Origin: Streptomyces sp. ISL-96
Lineage (GTDB): Bacteria; Actinomycetota; Actinomycetes; Streptomycetales; Streptomycetaceae
Length of the DNA: 62,812 nucleotides
Direction of reading: 5' to 3'
NCBI RefSeq assembly: GCF_018614035.1
Contig: NZ_JAGGPA010000008.1
Span: forward strand, 1 to 62,812
Both the position numbers and the translations under genes were made by a program. This document shows, one piece after another, positions 1-8,055 of the stretch. A model generated the notes under the pieces. It did no database searches, was not told where the DNA came from, and saw only the letters and a list, made by a program, of their open reading frames with translations. Numbering within the stretch: position 1 is the stretch's first letter; the number at the start of each line of letters is the position of its first letter.

Positions 1-29
1 CCGGGGCCAGGGGCGTATCCGTTCTCGCG

Positions 30-1022
30 TCAGTCCTTGGCGAGGATCGCCTCGATGCTGAGGAGTTCGGCCTCGCTGAACTCCAGCCGGGCGATGGTCT
101 CGACGCTGTCGCGCAGCTGCCTGGCGCTGCTCGCGCCGACGACCGCCGAGGTCACCGTGTCGTCGCGCAGCACCCAGGCGAGCGCGAGCTGCGCCAGTGA
201 CTGGCCGCGCTCACGCGCCAGTTCGTTCAGCGACCGCAGGCGCGACACCAGCGAGTCCGTCACCGCGTCCGCCGTCAGGAACGGGCTGGTACCGGCGGCG
301 CGGGAGCCTTCGGGGACACCGTCCAGGTACCGGTCCGTGAGCAGCCCCTGGGCGAGCGGCGAGTACGCGATGGCCCCGGCTCCCACCTCCCGCAGGGCGG
401 GGAGAAGTTCGTCCTCCGGATCCCGGTCCAGCATCGAGTACCGGGGCTGGTGGATCAGCAGGGGCGTACCGAGCTCGCGCAGGATCGTCGCGGCCTGCCG
501 TGTCTGCTCGGCGGGGTAGTTGGAGATACCCGCGTAAAGGGCCTTGCCCTGCTGGACGGCGGTGTGCAGCGCCCCCATCGTCTCTTCGAGCGGGGTGTCG
601 GGGTCGTAACGGTGCGAGTAGAAGATGTCGACATGGTCGAGCCGCATCCGGCGCAGGCTCTGGTCGAGGGAGGCGAGCAGGTACTTCCGCGAGCCCCACT
701 CGCCGTACGGGCCCGGCCACATCAGGTACCCGGCCTTCGTGGAGATGACGACCTCGTCCCGGTACGCCGCGAAGTCCTCCGCGAAGATGCGGCCGAAGGC
801 GGTCTCCGCCTCGCCGGGCGGCGGGCCGTAGTTGTTGGCGAGGTCGAAGTGCGTTACGCCCAGGTCGAAGGCGCACCGCAGGATCTCGCGCTGGGTGTCG
901 AGGCCGCGGTCGCTTCCGAAGTTGTGCCACAGGCCGAGTGACAGCGCCGGCAGCTTCAGACCGCTGTTGCCGACGCGGCGGTACGGCATGGTGTCGTATC
1001 GGCCGGGGTGGGCGGAGTACAC
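30..1022 (-). CDS. Aldo/keto reductase, YghZ/GPR-like
   Basis: A 330-residue NADPH-dependent aldo/keto reductase of the YghZ (L-glyceraldehyde-3-phosphate reductase) group, cytosolic and acting on small aldehydes. The N terminus carries the group's YRRVGNSGLKLPALSLGLW strand. The active-site Asp/Tyr region THFDLANNYGPPPGEAE follows at about residues 57-73, and the catalytic Lys lies in VVISTKAGY. The cofactor-binding end has VVGASSARQL near residue 295. Length is usual for the group. The start is GTG at 1022, with GGAG about 8 nt upstream. It is transcribed away from a LysR gene at 1158, the classic regulator/target arrangement, so that regulator probably controls it. The true substrate cannot be read from the sequence. 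Confidence 0.9.
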   Translation of the reverse strand: MYSAHPGRYDTMPYRRVGNSGLKLPALSLGLWHNFGSDRGLDTQREILRCAFDLGVTHFDLANNYGPPPGEAETAFGRIFAEDFAAYRDEVVISTKAGYLMWPGPYGEWGSRKYLLASLDQSLRRMRLDHVDIFYSHRYDPDTPLEETMGALHTAVQQGKALYAGISNYPAEQTRQAATILRELGTPLLIHQPRYSMLDRDPEDELLPALREVGAGAIAYSPLAQGLLTDRYLDGVPEGSRAAGTSPFLTADAVTDSLVSRLRSLNELARERGQSLAQLALAWVLRDDTVTSAVVGASSARQLRDSVETIARLEFSEAELLSIEAILAKD

Positions 1023-1137
1023 GTGGGTCTCCTCTGGGGAAGTGCGGGCCGGCGGGGGAGTGCGGCGCGGAGCGCGCCGCCTACCCAGACTGCCGGGCGA
1101 CCGTCATCCCGTCCAACAGAAGAATGCGAATGCATTG

Positions 1138-1152
1138 AGAAGCTACGCTTCT
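1138..1152. promoter_or_regulatory. Candidate LysR operator (15-bp palindrome)
   Basis: AGAAGC-TAC-GCTTCT is a perfect inverted repeat with 6-bp arms. It lies 5 bases before the LysR GTG start in the divergent gap between the LysR gene and the aldo/keto reductase. LysR regulators commonly bind such dyads in the intergenic region and repress themselves. The assignment to this regulator is inference. Confidence 0.45.
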
Positions 1153-1157
1153 GAATT

Positions 1158-2045
1158 GTGGAACTGAGACACCTGGAGTACTTCGTCGCCGTGGCCGAAG
1201 AGTGCCACTTCACCCGGGCCGCGCAGCGGCTCATGGTGTCGCAGTCCGGGCTGTCGGCGGCCGTGCGGGAGCTGGAGCGAGACCTCGGCACCGCGCTGTT
1301 CGCCCGTACCACCAGGTCGGTGGGCCTGACCGACGCGGGGCGCGCGCTGCTGGCCGAGGCGCGGCGTACCCTCGCGGCAGCCCGCGCCGCCAAGGATGCC
1401 GTGGCCGCGGTCCAGGGGCTGCTGCGCGGCACGCTCACCGTGGGCACCGAGCAGTGCATCGCGGGCGTGCATGTACCGGGGCTGCTGGCGCGCTTCCATC
1501 AGCGGCACTCACAGGTTGAGATCCGGCTGCGGCAGGCAGGTTCCGCGCAGATCGTCGAGGAGGTCGGCAGCGGGCGGCTCGACCTCGCCTTCGCCATCGA
1601 CTGCGGGGACACACCCCGGACCGTACGGACGCTGCCGCTCACGGACGAGCCGATGCTGCTGCTCTGCCACCCGGATCATCGGCTGGCCGGGGCGGGGGAG
1701 GTCTCCTGGGACGAGCTGCGCGACGAGCCCTTCATCGACTTCCACTCCGACTGGGGGCCGCGCAGGGTCGGCGACGCGGCGTTCGCCGCCGCCGGGATCG
1801 GCCGGCAGGTCTTGCTGGAGGTCAATGACGTCCACAGCCTGCTGGACCTGGTCCGCGAGTCGCTGGGCGTCGCGCTCGTTCCCCAGCATTTCACGTGCAA
1901 ACCGGAGGCGGCGGGACTGCGCGCCGTCCCGCTGGCGGGCGCGGGGCGGCTGACGTACAGCAGTGTGACCGCGCTGCCCCACGAGGAGTCCACGAGCCCG
2001 GCGGCCCGCGGCCTCCTCGGGCTGCTTCGTACTTCTACTTCTTGA
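1158..2045 (+). CDS. LysR-family transcriptional regulator
   Basis: A 295-residue LysR-type regulator. The N-terminal winged helix-turn-helix (MELRHLEYFVAVAEE, then FTRAAQRLMVSQSGLSAAV) covers about residues 1-60. A linker helix and a periplasmic-binding-protein-like effector domain follow to the end. The start is GTG at 1158. It is divergent from the aldo/keto reductase, which is the likely target. The last 11 bases overlap the convergent LppU-like gene. The effector is unknown. Confidence 0.9.
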   Translation: MELRHLEYFVAVAEECHFTRAAQRLMVSQSGLSAAVRELERDLGTALFARTTRSVGLTDAGRALLAEARRTLAAARAAKDAVAAVQGLLRGTLTVGTEQCIAGVHVPGLLARFHQRHSQVEIRLRQAGSAQIVEEVGSGRLDLAFAIDCGDTPRTVRTLPLTDEPMLLLCHPDHRLAGAGEVSWDELRDEPFIDFHSDWGPRRVGDAAFAAAGIGRQVLLEVNDVHSLLDLVRESLGVALVPQHFTCKPEAAGLRAVPLAGAGRLTYSSVTALPHEESTSPAARGLLGLLRTSTS

Positions 2046-2532
2046 GCGGCTCCAGGCAGAGGGCGACGTCGATGCGCCCGCGCTGAGTGATCGTGAACTT
2101 GCTTTCGCCAGGCTTGCATTCGAGGGTGTCGACGCTCATGCCCTCTTCGGTGACCTTGAGCTCCGCCTTCGGACCGGCGCAGTCGACGATCTCGATGTCC
2201 GGGCGGGCTTCCGTCCCCTTCTCCATCACGCAGTCGCCGACGTCCGCGCTGTAGGCCGTGGTGTCAGGAGTGGCGTCGGGGACGGGTGTGGTGGTGCTGT
2301 GGTCCTTGAAGAAGAAGACGTAGATGAGAACGACGATCGCGGCGACGACGAAGCTCGCGCCCTTTATGACAGGCGAGAGGCCGCGGTTACGCCGGGGCGG
2401 CTGCGGGGGCTGCCCGCCGGGCGCACCGTACGGGGACTGCGGCTGCCCCTGGTAGGGCTGCTGGCCGTACGGGGGCTGGCCCTGCTGCTGCGGGTACGGG
2501 TTGTAGCCGCCCTGCGGCGGTGGCGTGGACAT
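2035..2532 (-). CDS. LppU/SCO3897-like membrane-anchored protein
   Basis: A 165-residue protein with three parts. A Pro/Gly/Gln/Tyr-rich cytoplasmic N terminus covers about residues 1-45. One transmembrane helix (about 58-80, VIKGASFVVAAIVVLIYVF) follows. The extracellular domain has paired cysteines (GDCVMEK, VDCAGPK, LECKPGE, ALCLEP). The layout matches actinobacterial LppU/SCO3897-type proteins of unknown function. The start at 2532 (MSTPPPQGGYNPYP) is preferred over the upstream in-frame ATG because the proline-rich tail of these proteins begins there. It converges on the LysR gene with an 11-base overlap. Confidence 0.7.
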   Translation of the reverse strand: MSTPPPQGGYNPYPQQQGQPPYGQQPYQGQPQSPYGAPGGQPPQPPRRNRGLSPVIKGASFVVAAIVVLIYVFFFKDHSTTTPVPDATPDTTAYSADVGDCVMEKGTEARPDIEIVDCAGPKAELKVTEEGMSVDTLECKPGESKFTITQRGRIDVALCLEPLKK

Positions 2533-2765
2533 GGTGGGCTTGGGTCCCCTCGTGGCGGAGTAACGGCACATCTACTTGACGCGCCCTCAACAAGTTAGCT
2601 GCCGCAACCGACAGTGCGTCCGCCGGGGGTGGCTGCCGCCGCAGTGCGCGGTGTGGCGGAACTGCCGTACCGGGCCCCTGGAACCAGCGGACCGGCCCCT
2701 CCCGGACAGCGGGCGAACGCGCCTCGCTCACCGGCTTTCTGCGGTATCAACGCGAGACTCTGGCC

Positions 2766-3179
2766 ATGAAGTGCTCAGGCCTGACCACCAGTCAGCTGAG
2801 GGACAGGGCGATACCGCCGTCCGGCCTGTCTCTGCTCGGACTGGTCCGGCACATGGCCGAGGTCGAGCGGATGTGGTTCCAGGTCGTGTGGAACGGCGAG
2901 GATGTCACGGGCTATTGGCCGGGCAAGGTAAACGGCACGTTCGCCGAATTCGCCATCGACTCGGCCGATCCCGACGAGGCGTTCAAGGTCTGGCACGCGG
3001 CGTGCGCGCGATCCCGCGCGATCGTGGAGGCCGCCGAGTCCCTCGACGTCACGGTGGAGTGGCGGGACGAGGCGTACACGCTGCGCTACATCCTCACCCA
3101 CATGATCGAGGAGTACGCCCGGCACAACGGCCACGCCGACCTGCTGCGCGAGCGGATCGACGGAGCCACCGGAGAGTAG
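2766..3179 (+). CDS. DinB/DUF664-family protein, 5' end lacks a start codon
   Basis: DinB-superfamily (DUF664) four-helix protein, a family of putative metal-dependent thiol enzymes. The conserved LSLLGLVRHMAEVERMWF helix is present, and a C-terminal helix has ILTHMIEEYARHNGHADLLRE with the late His metal ligand. The only usable in-frame ATG is at 2766, giving 137 residues. The family's first helix, which normally precedes it, is encoded upstream in the same frame (2730-2765 reads TGFLRYQRETLA). That frame is open back to the TGA at 2577 with no ATG, GTG or TTG. Either the product is shortened, initiation uses a rare codon, or the 5' end has been lost. It reads co-directionally, but not as an operon, with its neighbours. 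Confidence 0.75.
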   Translation: MKCSGLTTSQLRDRAIPPSGLSLLGLVRHMAEVERMWFQVVWNGEDVTGYWPGKVNGTFAEFAIDSADPDEAFKVWHAACARSRAIVEAAESLDVTVEWRDEAYTLRYILTHMIEEYARHNGHADLLRERIDGATGE

Positions 3180-3243
3180 TGCCGGCCGGCACGCCCTGTC
3201 CGGGCGGCATCTGTGGAGCGACGCGACGTCTCGTGTGTGGGCT

Positions 3244-3600
3244 TCACAGGCGCCGCAGGATCCTCCGCAGGCGCCTCAGGGGACGGACCGACGGCTTGCG
3301 GCGCGCCGGCGGTTCGTCCGGCCTGCTCCACAAGGGAACCTGTGGCATGCGGAAGCGCGAGCCGGAAGTCTCCATCACGCAGAGAGGCTCGCCGCTCATG
3401 TCCTCCACCACGATGCGGAAGGGCCGGGGCGGCTCCTCGGGCAGCTCCGCCTCCAGGACCGCGGCGCCTTTGGGCCGGCCCTTCCGGTAGGCGACGACCT
3501 TGCCGTCCACCAGGACCTCGATGCCGTCGGAGGGCCGTCCGACCTGGACGCTGATGGAGTGCCCATCCTGATCTAGGTGAAATCGGTGACCGTGGGTCAT
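3244..3600 (-). CDS. Hypothetical protein, 118 aa
   Basis: No recognised family. The first 80 residues look like a small beta-rich domain (HRFHLDQDGHSISVQVG, EVLVDGKVVAYRK). A very basic, arginine-rich C-terminal tail follows (RRKPSVRPLRRLRRILRRL), which might bind nucleic acid or membrane. The start at 3600 (MTHGHRF) is chosen because GGGGGAGGT lies just upstream. The frame stays open for about 400 more bases upstream, but that part looks like a relic of another gene (see 3690-3960). Function unknown. Confidence 0.6.
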   Translation of the reverse strand: MTHGHRFHLDQDGHSISVQVGRPSDGIEVLVDGKVVAYRKGRPKGAAVLEAELPEEPPRPFRIVVEDMSGEPLCVMETSGSRFRMPQVPLWSRPDEPPARRKPSVRPLRRLRRILRRL

Positions 3601-3689
3601 CACGTACCTCCCCCGACGTTGCGGGACATCCTGATCCCAGAGTACGCAGCCGCCTGCGAAACCTCGGCCGGCGCGGACAGTGCCTGCCC

Positions 3690-3960
3690 GACCACATGTG
3701 GTCACCCCTTGGGCCCATGCGAGGAAGACGGTGTGGACACCGTGGTCGCGGGCGTGGGAGGCCAGGGCTGCCATGACGGCAGCGCCGAGACCCTGGCCCA
3801 GCGCTGTGCCCTCTGCCGCGAAGGCCGGCTGCGGATGGCGAGTACAGCGGGCAGGGCCGGGTCGTCGGCTGGAGTCGAACTCCTCGGCTTCGGCGAACAG
3901 CAGTGGTACGGCGGCGTAGTACTGCTCGACGCGATCACGAGTCCTCGCGGCAGATGACGA
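3690..3960 (-). pseudogene. Relic of a GNAT-type acetyltransferase gene
   Basis: The minus-strand frame here reads EQYYAAVPLLFAEAEEFDSS and then TALGQGLGAAVMAALASHAR with HGVHTVFLAWAQG. This resembles the acetyl-CoA-binding half of a GNAT enzyme (glycine-rich loop followed by helix and strand). There is no acceptable start or end, and the frame runs on into the leader of the gene at 3600. Between about 3942 and 4050 another minus frame reads LLLSGNGRQPDF and APGFVICREDS, a second coding-like scrap I cannot name. This is the content of the gap between 3601 and 4075. Confidence 0.4.
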
Positions 3961-4075
3961 AGCCGGGCGCCTTGGAGGCGAAGTCGGGCTGCCGCCCGTT
4001 TCCGCTCAAAAGCAGCCCGCGCTCGGCGGGCAGATGGGGGCAGGCTCATCACCCGCCCCCTGGCGGGCCGCTCGG

Positions 4076-4966
4076 CTACTTCTTGAAGCCGTAGTTCATC
4101 AGCTTCTTCGCATCGTCAGTGCGATGGGCATGCGAAGACGAGGCCAGCACCGTGCCGATGACTGTCCTGCCGCCCCGAGTGGCGGCATAGACCAAGCAGT
4201 ACCTGGCTTCCGGGCCCGAGCCGGTCTTGACCCCGATGGTGCCCGAGTAGGTGCCGAGCAGGTTGTTGGTGTTGGTCCAGGACATGAAGCGGTAACCGTT
4301 GTTCCTCGTCGTGACCTTCTGCTTGGTCGACTTCGTCTTCACGACCGTACGGAACAAGGGGTACTTCATCGCATTGCTGGCGAGCTTCGTCAGGTCGCGT
4401 GGTGTCGAGTAGTTCGAGGTCCTTCCGATGCCGTCGAAGGAATCGAAGTGTGTGTTCTTCAGACCGAGGCTCCTGGCGGTCGCGTTCATCTTGCCGATGA
4501 ACGACTTCACACGTTTCGCTCGCGTGGAACCGCTGCCGAACCTGTCGGCCAGTGCGTACGCCGCGTCGCAGCCGGACGGAAGCATGAGCCCGTACAGGAG
4601 CTGGCGGACGGTGACCTTGTCGCCGACGATCAGACGGGCCGACGACGCGGTCTTCGAGACGATGTAGTCGCTGTACGCCTTCTGGATCGTGACCTTGGAG
4701 TCAAGATTCAGGTTCCTCTGCGCGAGCACCACCCGGGCCGTCATGATCTTGGCGGTGGAGCCGGTGGGAAGGCGCTTGTCCGCGGCCTTGGCGAAGAGCG
4801 TCTTCCCCGTGCCGTTGTTCATAACGAAGCCGCCCCTGGCGGCGATCGTGGGCGGCCTGAGCGTGTCGGCCTGCGCCGGGGCGGACAACGGCCCGGCCGT
4901 CAGGACGGCCCCTGCGGTGACAGCGACTGACGCCACGCGAAGAATGGCCGCACGGTTGGTTTTCAA
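4076..4966 (-). CDS. Secreted D-alanyl-D-alanine carboxypeptidase (PBP, S11 family)
   Basis: A low-molecular-weight penicillin-binding protein that trims the terminal D-Ala from peptidoglycan stem peptides outside the membrane. The 296 residues begin with a Sec signal peptide (basic MKTNRAAILR, a hydrophobic stretch, cleavage after about APAQA). The three active-site motifs are visible: S70-T-A-K73 (STAK), S131-G-C in place of the usual SxN, and K247-T-G. The start is TTG at 4966 with GGAG about 9 nt upstream. There is no membrane anchor at the C terminus, so the enzyme may be released. It stands alone between unrelated genes. Confidence 0.92.
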   Translation of the reverse strand: MKTNRAAILRVASVAVTAGAVLTAGPLSAPAQADTLRPPTIAARGGFVMNNGTGKTLFAKAADKRLPTGSTAKIMTARVVLAQRNLNLDSKVTIQKAYSDYIVSKTASSARLIVGDKVTVRQLLYGLMLPSGCDAAYALADRFGSGSTRAKRVKSFIGKMNATARSLGLKNTHFDSFDGIGRTSNYSTPRDLTKLASNAMKYPLFRTVVKTKSTKQKVTTRNNGYRFMSWTNTNNLLGTYSGTIGVKTGSGPEARYCLVYAATRGGRTVIGTVLASSSHAHRTDDAKKLMNYGFKK

Positions 4967-5111
4967 GATCAGTACTCCAAACGCCCCTCAGGGGCGGTCA
5001 CATGAGAACGCGCTTGCTCATGCACAACGCCCAGGAGGGGTCATTGGATGTGTTCCGCGCCGGCTCCGTCCCCCTTGCGCGGACCTGACACATCGCGGGG
5101 CGGTACGACCG

Positions 5112-6692
5112 TCACCACCGCGGACGCGGCCATCCACCGGTGTCACCACGGCCGTCGCCGGGCAGGGATCGCTGCGCGTCCGTCGGCCTTTCACCGGACA
5201 GGTAGGCCCGGAGGCCGGTCCGGCGGCCCAGGTCGGGAAGCGGGTGCAGGCGCCACTCGCGGGCGTACGCCGGAGGGCGCCGCCCCTCGGAGACCAGGAC
5301 CGCGACGGGCTGCCGGAGCGCCGTGGCGGCGAGGGCCCGCGGCGTGATGCTTCCGTCGTGGCCACCGGCCTGGCGGGAGGCGCAGCCGGTACGGAACGCG
5401 ACCCGGATCGCCTCTTCGCCGCTCACCACACACGGCGGGCGCACGCCCTGGGCCCGCAGTTCGGCGGTGATCCGGGTGAGGTCGGCGGTGTTGCGCCGTA
5501 CCCGGTCCGCCATCCTGTCGACCACGACGTACTGGATCGCCAGATGACCGACGAGGGCCACTGTGACGATCCCGACCGCGGTACGCCGCCACCGCACCGC
5601 GGGGCCGCACACCCGGACCAGGCACTGCGCCACGGGCAGGGCCAGCAGGGCGTACGCCGGCAGCAGGAAACGCGGCGCCGCGTACCCGACGGTGAACAGA
5701 TACGGCGCCGCCAGCGCCAGGCCCACCATCGTCGCCAGGACGATCGGGGCGCGGCGGCGCGCCCGGCCAGCGGCCCACACACCGCCCGCCACGAGCAGGG
5801 GCAGGGCGAAGAACCAGAGGGCCGAGGCAGGGTGACGCCAGGGCACGTCGCACGGCCGGCACAGCGCCCGCCCGCCCAGGGCCCGCACGTGGTCGTCGAC
5901 GGCGAAATACCAGCCCAGGTGCCCCTGGATCTCGCTGGCCCGCCGCAGCCGGGCGGTGAGACCGCCGTAGTGGACGTACGCCTCGATCACCCACTCGGCG
6001 CAGCCGAGGATTACGCCCGCGGCCACCACGACGACCAGCAGCCCCCGGCGACGCGTACGCGGCATCACCAGGGCCGCCACGGCGAGTGCCAGCGCCAGCC
6101 ACACCGCGTCGGACGGACGCATCAGGGCGGCGAACGCCACTGCGGCGCCCATACCGGTCAGGGCCCAGTGGTCCCGAGGGTCCCGGGCAGCCCGCAGGAG
6201 GCACCCGGCCGAGGCGAGGGCGCCGTACGCGACCCAGAGGTTGGGCATCGCATGCCCGGCGTAGAACATCGTGACCCACAGGCTCGCGAACAGTCCTCCG
6301 GCGACCGCGAGCACGGCGGTGGGCAGCAGCCGCCGCCACACCCACAGCGCGAGGAACAAGCCGCAGCCGGCCAGCACGGCCAGGTACACGCGGAGGGCCT
6401 CGGTCGAGGTGGTGAGAGCCGTGAGGGGAGCGACGAGGTAGGTGATGCCACGGGCCCGCGGCGCACTGAAGAACGCCGGCGGTGCCTGCGGGCTCACCTG
6501 GCTGACGTACACCGTCTCGTCCCAGCCCAGTCCGAGACCGGGCGCGACCAGGGCGAGGTGGATGAGGGCGAAGGCGGCGGCGACGGCCGCCAGGGGCAGG
6601 GGCCGCGCGGCCGCCCCGACAACGAAGCGGCGCTCGCGCGCCTCGAGCGGCACGCGGTACGGCGTGCCGACGATGAAGCGTGTCTCTTGCAT
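5112..6692 (-). CDS. Multi-pass membrane glycosyltransferase, GT39/PMT-like
   Basis: A 526-residue integral membrane protein with about ten hydrophobic segments. An Asp-Glu pair in the first outer loop (GLGLGWDETVYVSQV, about residue 60) matches the DE motif of the GT-C fold lipid-linked sugar transferases (PMT/ArnT type). The C-terminal 120 residues form a soluble domain outside the membrane. Start 6692 (MQETRF) is preferred to an in-frame ATG 84 bases upstream because a GAGGCGAGG sequence precedes it. Donor and acceptor cannot be deduced. It is divergent from the methyltransferase at 6895. Confidence 0.7.
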   Translation of the reverse strand: MQETRFIVGTPYRVPLEARERRFVVGAAARPLPLAAVAAAFALIHLALVAPGLGLGWDETVYVSQVSPQAPPAFFSAPRARGITYLVAPLTALTTSTEALRVYLAVLAGCGLFLALWVWRRLLPTAVLAVAGGLFASLWVTMFYAGHAMPNLWVAYGALASAGCLLRAARDPRDHWALTGMGAAVAFAALMRPSDAVWLALALAVAALVMPRTRRRGLLVVVVAAGVILGCAEWVIEAYVHYGGLTARLRRASEIQGHLGWYFAVDDHVRALGGRALCRPCDVPWRHPASALWFFALPLLVAGGVWAAGRARRRAPIVLATMVGLALAAPYLFTVGYAAPRFLLPAYALLALPVAQCLVRVCGPAVRWRRTAVGIVTVALVGHLAIQYVVVDRMADRVRRNTADLTRITAELRAQGVRPPCVVSGEEAIRVAFRTGCASRQAGGHDGSITPRALAATALRQPVAVLVSEGRRPPAYAREWRLHPLPDLGRRTGLRAYLSGERPTDAQRSLPGDGRGDTGGWPRPRW

Positions 6693-6894
6693 GGCCTCGC
6701 CTCGCTCGGGGGTACGGCGGGTGACGGTTCGCCGGCCTGTTCCCCTCCACGCTGCGGGTGGTCGCGGTGGGCCCACCAGGCGGGGAAGGCACTCGGCTGA
6801 ACGGTTGTCCCGAACGAGTGAGGGAGCGAGCCCGCGCGCCTTTGGTTAGCATCCGACGAGGGGCAGCTCACCCACCGATGGCACGGAGGCCGTC

Positions 6895-7743
6895 ATGCAG
6901 CAGACACCCGCTTCGCGTCTGTCGGCGAACCGCTCACGACTCGGCCACAAGGTGCGATACGCGCTGCGGCATCCGGGGCGCGTGCTGCCCTACGTGCGCC
7001 GGGCGGGGCGGGACCGGTGGCTGCGGCTGCGGCACCGGGGAAACCACGTCGCGTACTACAGGGCGGTGATGGCGTCCGACACGGCGCGCAGCCCGGAGGC
7101 GGCGGTCGGCGGCGGACCTTCGTACGATCGCTGGCTGGCCATCGGGCAGATGCAGTTCGACTACCTGGTGCGGCACGGGCTGACGCCGCAGGACCGCATG
7201 CTGGAGATCGGCTGCGGCAATCTGCGCGCCGGCTGGCGGTTCATCGAGCACCTGGAGCCCGGCCACTACTACGGGATCGACATCTCGCCCGACATCCTCA
7301 TCGAGGCGAAGAAGACTCTGGTCCGGTACGGACTTCAGGACAGGCTGCCGTATCTGACCCCCGTCGAGGACCTGAAGCTGGACTTCCTGCCCGACGCCTG
7401 GTTCACGGTGGTGCACGCCCACAGCGTCTTCTCGCACTCCCCGCCGGAGGTCATCGACGAATGCCTCGCACACGTCGGAAGGGTGCTGGCGCCCGGCGGC
7501 TTCTTCGACTTCACCTTCGACCGCACCGAGGGAACCGAACACCAGGTGCTGGGCGAAGACTTCTACTACCGTACGGAGACGCTGATCCGGCTGGCCGGGA
7601 AGTACGGCCTCGTCGCCTGCTTCATGGACGACTGGGAGCGACTGCCGCACGGCCAGTCGAAGCTCCGGGTCACCCTTCCCGTGGCCGACGGGTCGCCCGT
7701 TCCGGCCGTGGCAGCTGAAGTATCCACGGCGGACGCTGACTGA
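6895..7743 (+). CDS. SAM-dependent methyltransferase (class I)
   Basis: A 282-residue class I methyltransferase. Motif I is MLEIGCGNLRAG near residue 101. The acidic end of strand 2 is YYGIDIS, and the post-motif region reads VLAPGGFFDFTFDRTEG. A basic 60-residue N-terminal extension (RLSANRSRLGHKVRYALRH and RAGRDRWLRLRHRG) precedes the fold. A GAGG ribosome site lies 7 nt before the ATG. Substrate unknown. The divergent GT39-like gene hints at cell-envelope sugar or lipid chemistry, but that is inference. Confidence 0.85.
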   Translation: MQQTPASRLSANRSRLGHKVRYALRHPGRVLPYVRRAGRDRWLRLRHRGNHVAYYRAVMASDTARSPEAAVGGGPSYDRWLAIGQMQFDYLVRHGLTPQDRMLEIGCGNLRAGWRFIEHLEPGHYYGIDISPDILIEAKKTLVRYGLQDRLPYLTPVEDLKLDFLPDAWFTVVHAHSVFSHSPPEVIDECLAHVGRVLAPGGFFDFTFDRTEGTEHQVLGEDFYYRTETLIRLAGKYGLVACFMDDWERLPHGQSKLRVTLPVADGSPVPAVAAEVSTADAD

Positions 7744-7748
7744 GCGCC

Positions 7749-7982
7749 TTAGAAACCGCCGTCGAGAAGGACAAGGAGCGGCGCCAGGACGAGCAGAACG
7801 TACTGCGCGATTACGAGTCCGCTCTTCGGTACGAAAAGGGCGGCCAGGCCCGCGAAAGCCGCCGCGCAGAGCGCCGCGAAACCGGCGTCGACGAGCGGGC
7901 CGCTGACTCCCTTGCCCTGGGTGGAAGGGGCGGGCACGGCTGCCGGGGCGTCGCTCGTGATCACGTCGTCGTTCGTCGTCAT
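7749..7982 (-). CDS. Small membrane protein, 77 aa
   Basis: A hydrophilic N terminus (MTTNDDVITSDAPAAVPAP) is followed by two hydrophobic helices (AGFAALCAAAFAGLAALFV and LVIAQYVLLVLAPLLVLL), and the protein ends at DGGF. No family recognised. The start at 7982 gives a compact protein that does not overlap the divergent hydrolase. It converges on the methyltransferase with a 5-base gap. Confidence 0.6.
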   Translation of the reverse strand: MTTNDDVITSDAPAAVPAPSTQGKGVSGPLVDAGFAALCAAAFAGLAALFVPKSGLVIAQYVLLVLAPLLVLLDGGF

Positions 7983-8055
7983 GAGCCCACCCACTCGCAC
8001 CGCGGCTGCGGAGTCCTGAGTACGGATGCTCAACGCCAGGAAGAATCGTGCGGCT

